Source: Gammaproteobacteria bacterium RIFCSPHIGHO2_02_FULL_42_13
Lineage (GTDB): Bacteria; Pseudomonadota; Gammaproteobacteria; UBA12402
Reading direction: 5' to 3'
DNA length: 6,851 nt
NCBI GenBank assembly: GCA_001801405.1
Contig: MGXQ01000001.1
Location: 1 to 6,851 of the forward strand
Shown: piece by piece, positions 6,699-6,851 of the stretch
Position numbering within the stretch: the first letter of the stretch is position 1
Layout of the letters: every line of letters begins with the position of its first letter
The notes under the pieces: generated by a model
What the model was told of the DNA's origin: nothing
Database searches by the model: none
Seen by the model: only the letters and a program-made list of their open reading frames with translations
Position numbers and translations under genes: made by a program

Positions 6699-6816
6699 GT
6701 CATCCCGGAAAATGCGAAGCATTTATCCGGGATCCAGGGAACGCTTTAGTTCTGCACGTTGATTCCCCTGGATTCCGGATATTGTTGCGCTTTTGGCGCA
6801 ACAATTCCGGAATGAC
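6699..6816. repeat. Palindromic intergenic element, MITE-like, full copy
   Basis: The 118-base unit is bounded by GTCATCCCGG (6699-6708) and CCGGAATGAC (6807-6816), inverted ends matching at 9 of 10 positions. It contains three successive hairpins. ATCCCGGAAAATGC (6702-6715) pairs with 6719-6733 around GAA with one bulged A. ATCCAGGG (6732-6739) pairs with CCCTGGAT (6766-6773). An 18-pair stem, 6772-6790 against 6796-6813 with one bulged T, closes on TTTTG. The first two stems share AT at 6732-6733, and the last two share AT at 6772-6773. It lies 68 bases after the radical SAM gene and could serve as its terminator. No coding sequence or transposase lies inside. Confidence 0.8.
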
Positions 6817-6831
6817 AAGGAAAAGAGAGTT

Positions 6832-6851
6832 GTCATCCCGGAAAATGCGAA
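6832..6851. repeat. Start of a second direct copy of the 6699-6816 element, cut by window edge
   Basis: All 20 visible bases are identical to 6699-6718. The copy starts 133 bases after the first, with 15 bases (6817-6831) between the two. Same orientation and exact identity point to a tandem or clustered array that continues beyond the window. Confidence 0.8.

Noticed and set aside
6699..6851. Direct 20-base repeat that might suggest a CRISPR array
   Set aside because: The interval between copies is itself a set of hairpins bounded by inverted ends, not a unique spacer, and no cas gene is present.

Overview
The window is a 6.85 kb, AT-rich stretch of bacterial chromosome with every gene on the + strand. 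Gene content (a class II ribonucleotide reductase, an RlmB very like the enterobacterial one, the end of an NRPS) and intergenic palindromes with GCGAAGC apices suggest a gammaproteobacterium, perhaps of the Legionellales/Coxiellaceae kind. That placement is inference from protein resemblance and recalled repeat style, not from a search.

Layout, left to right. (1) Positions 1-273 are the last carrier-protein domain of a non-ribosomal peptide synthetase whose body lies outside the window. (2) Positions 274-499 are a 226-base gap with a candidate promoter whose spacer contains an 11-T run, a 10-base palindrome at 357-366, and a strong ribosome binding site. (3) Positions 500-2806 encode an adenosylcobalamin-dependent ribonucleoside-triphosphate reductase (NrdJ) with an added N-terminal ATP-cone; all expected catalytic cysteines are visible. 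(4) Positions 2845-2939 hold a palindromic element that can fold into a three-way junction. (5) Positions 2985-3719 encode RlmB, the 23S rRNA 2'-O-methyltransferase, most likely from a TTG start. (6) Positions 3774-5120 encode a lipase-like alpha/beta hydrolase with an unrecognised C-terminal region of about 165 residues. (7) Positions 5194-6630 encode a radical SAM protein with an N-terminal B12-binding-type domain, function unknown. (8) Positions 6631-6698 hold nothing recognisable. From 6699 a second palindromic element runs to 6816, and another copy of it begins at 6832 and is cut by the window edge.

The genes do not form one pathway. nrdJ and rlmB are housekeeping functions (dNTP supply, ribosome maturation), and the two enzymes after them are uncharacterised. 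A modest common thread is cobalamin: NrdJ requires adenosylcobalamin and the radical SAM protein has a fold that commonly binds cobalamin. Gaps between genes (226, 178, 54 and 73 bases) suggest mostly separate transcription, with rlmB, the hydrolase and possibly the radical SAM gene able to be co-transcribed.

I see no convincing new multi-gene system. The points most worth a second look are the poly-T run inside the candidate nrdJ promoter, the hydrolase's C-terminal region, the two palindromic element families, and a possible alternative hairpin beside the rlmB ribosome binding site.
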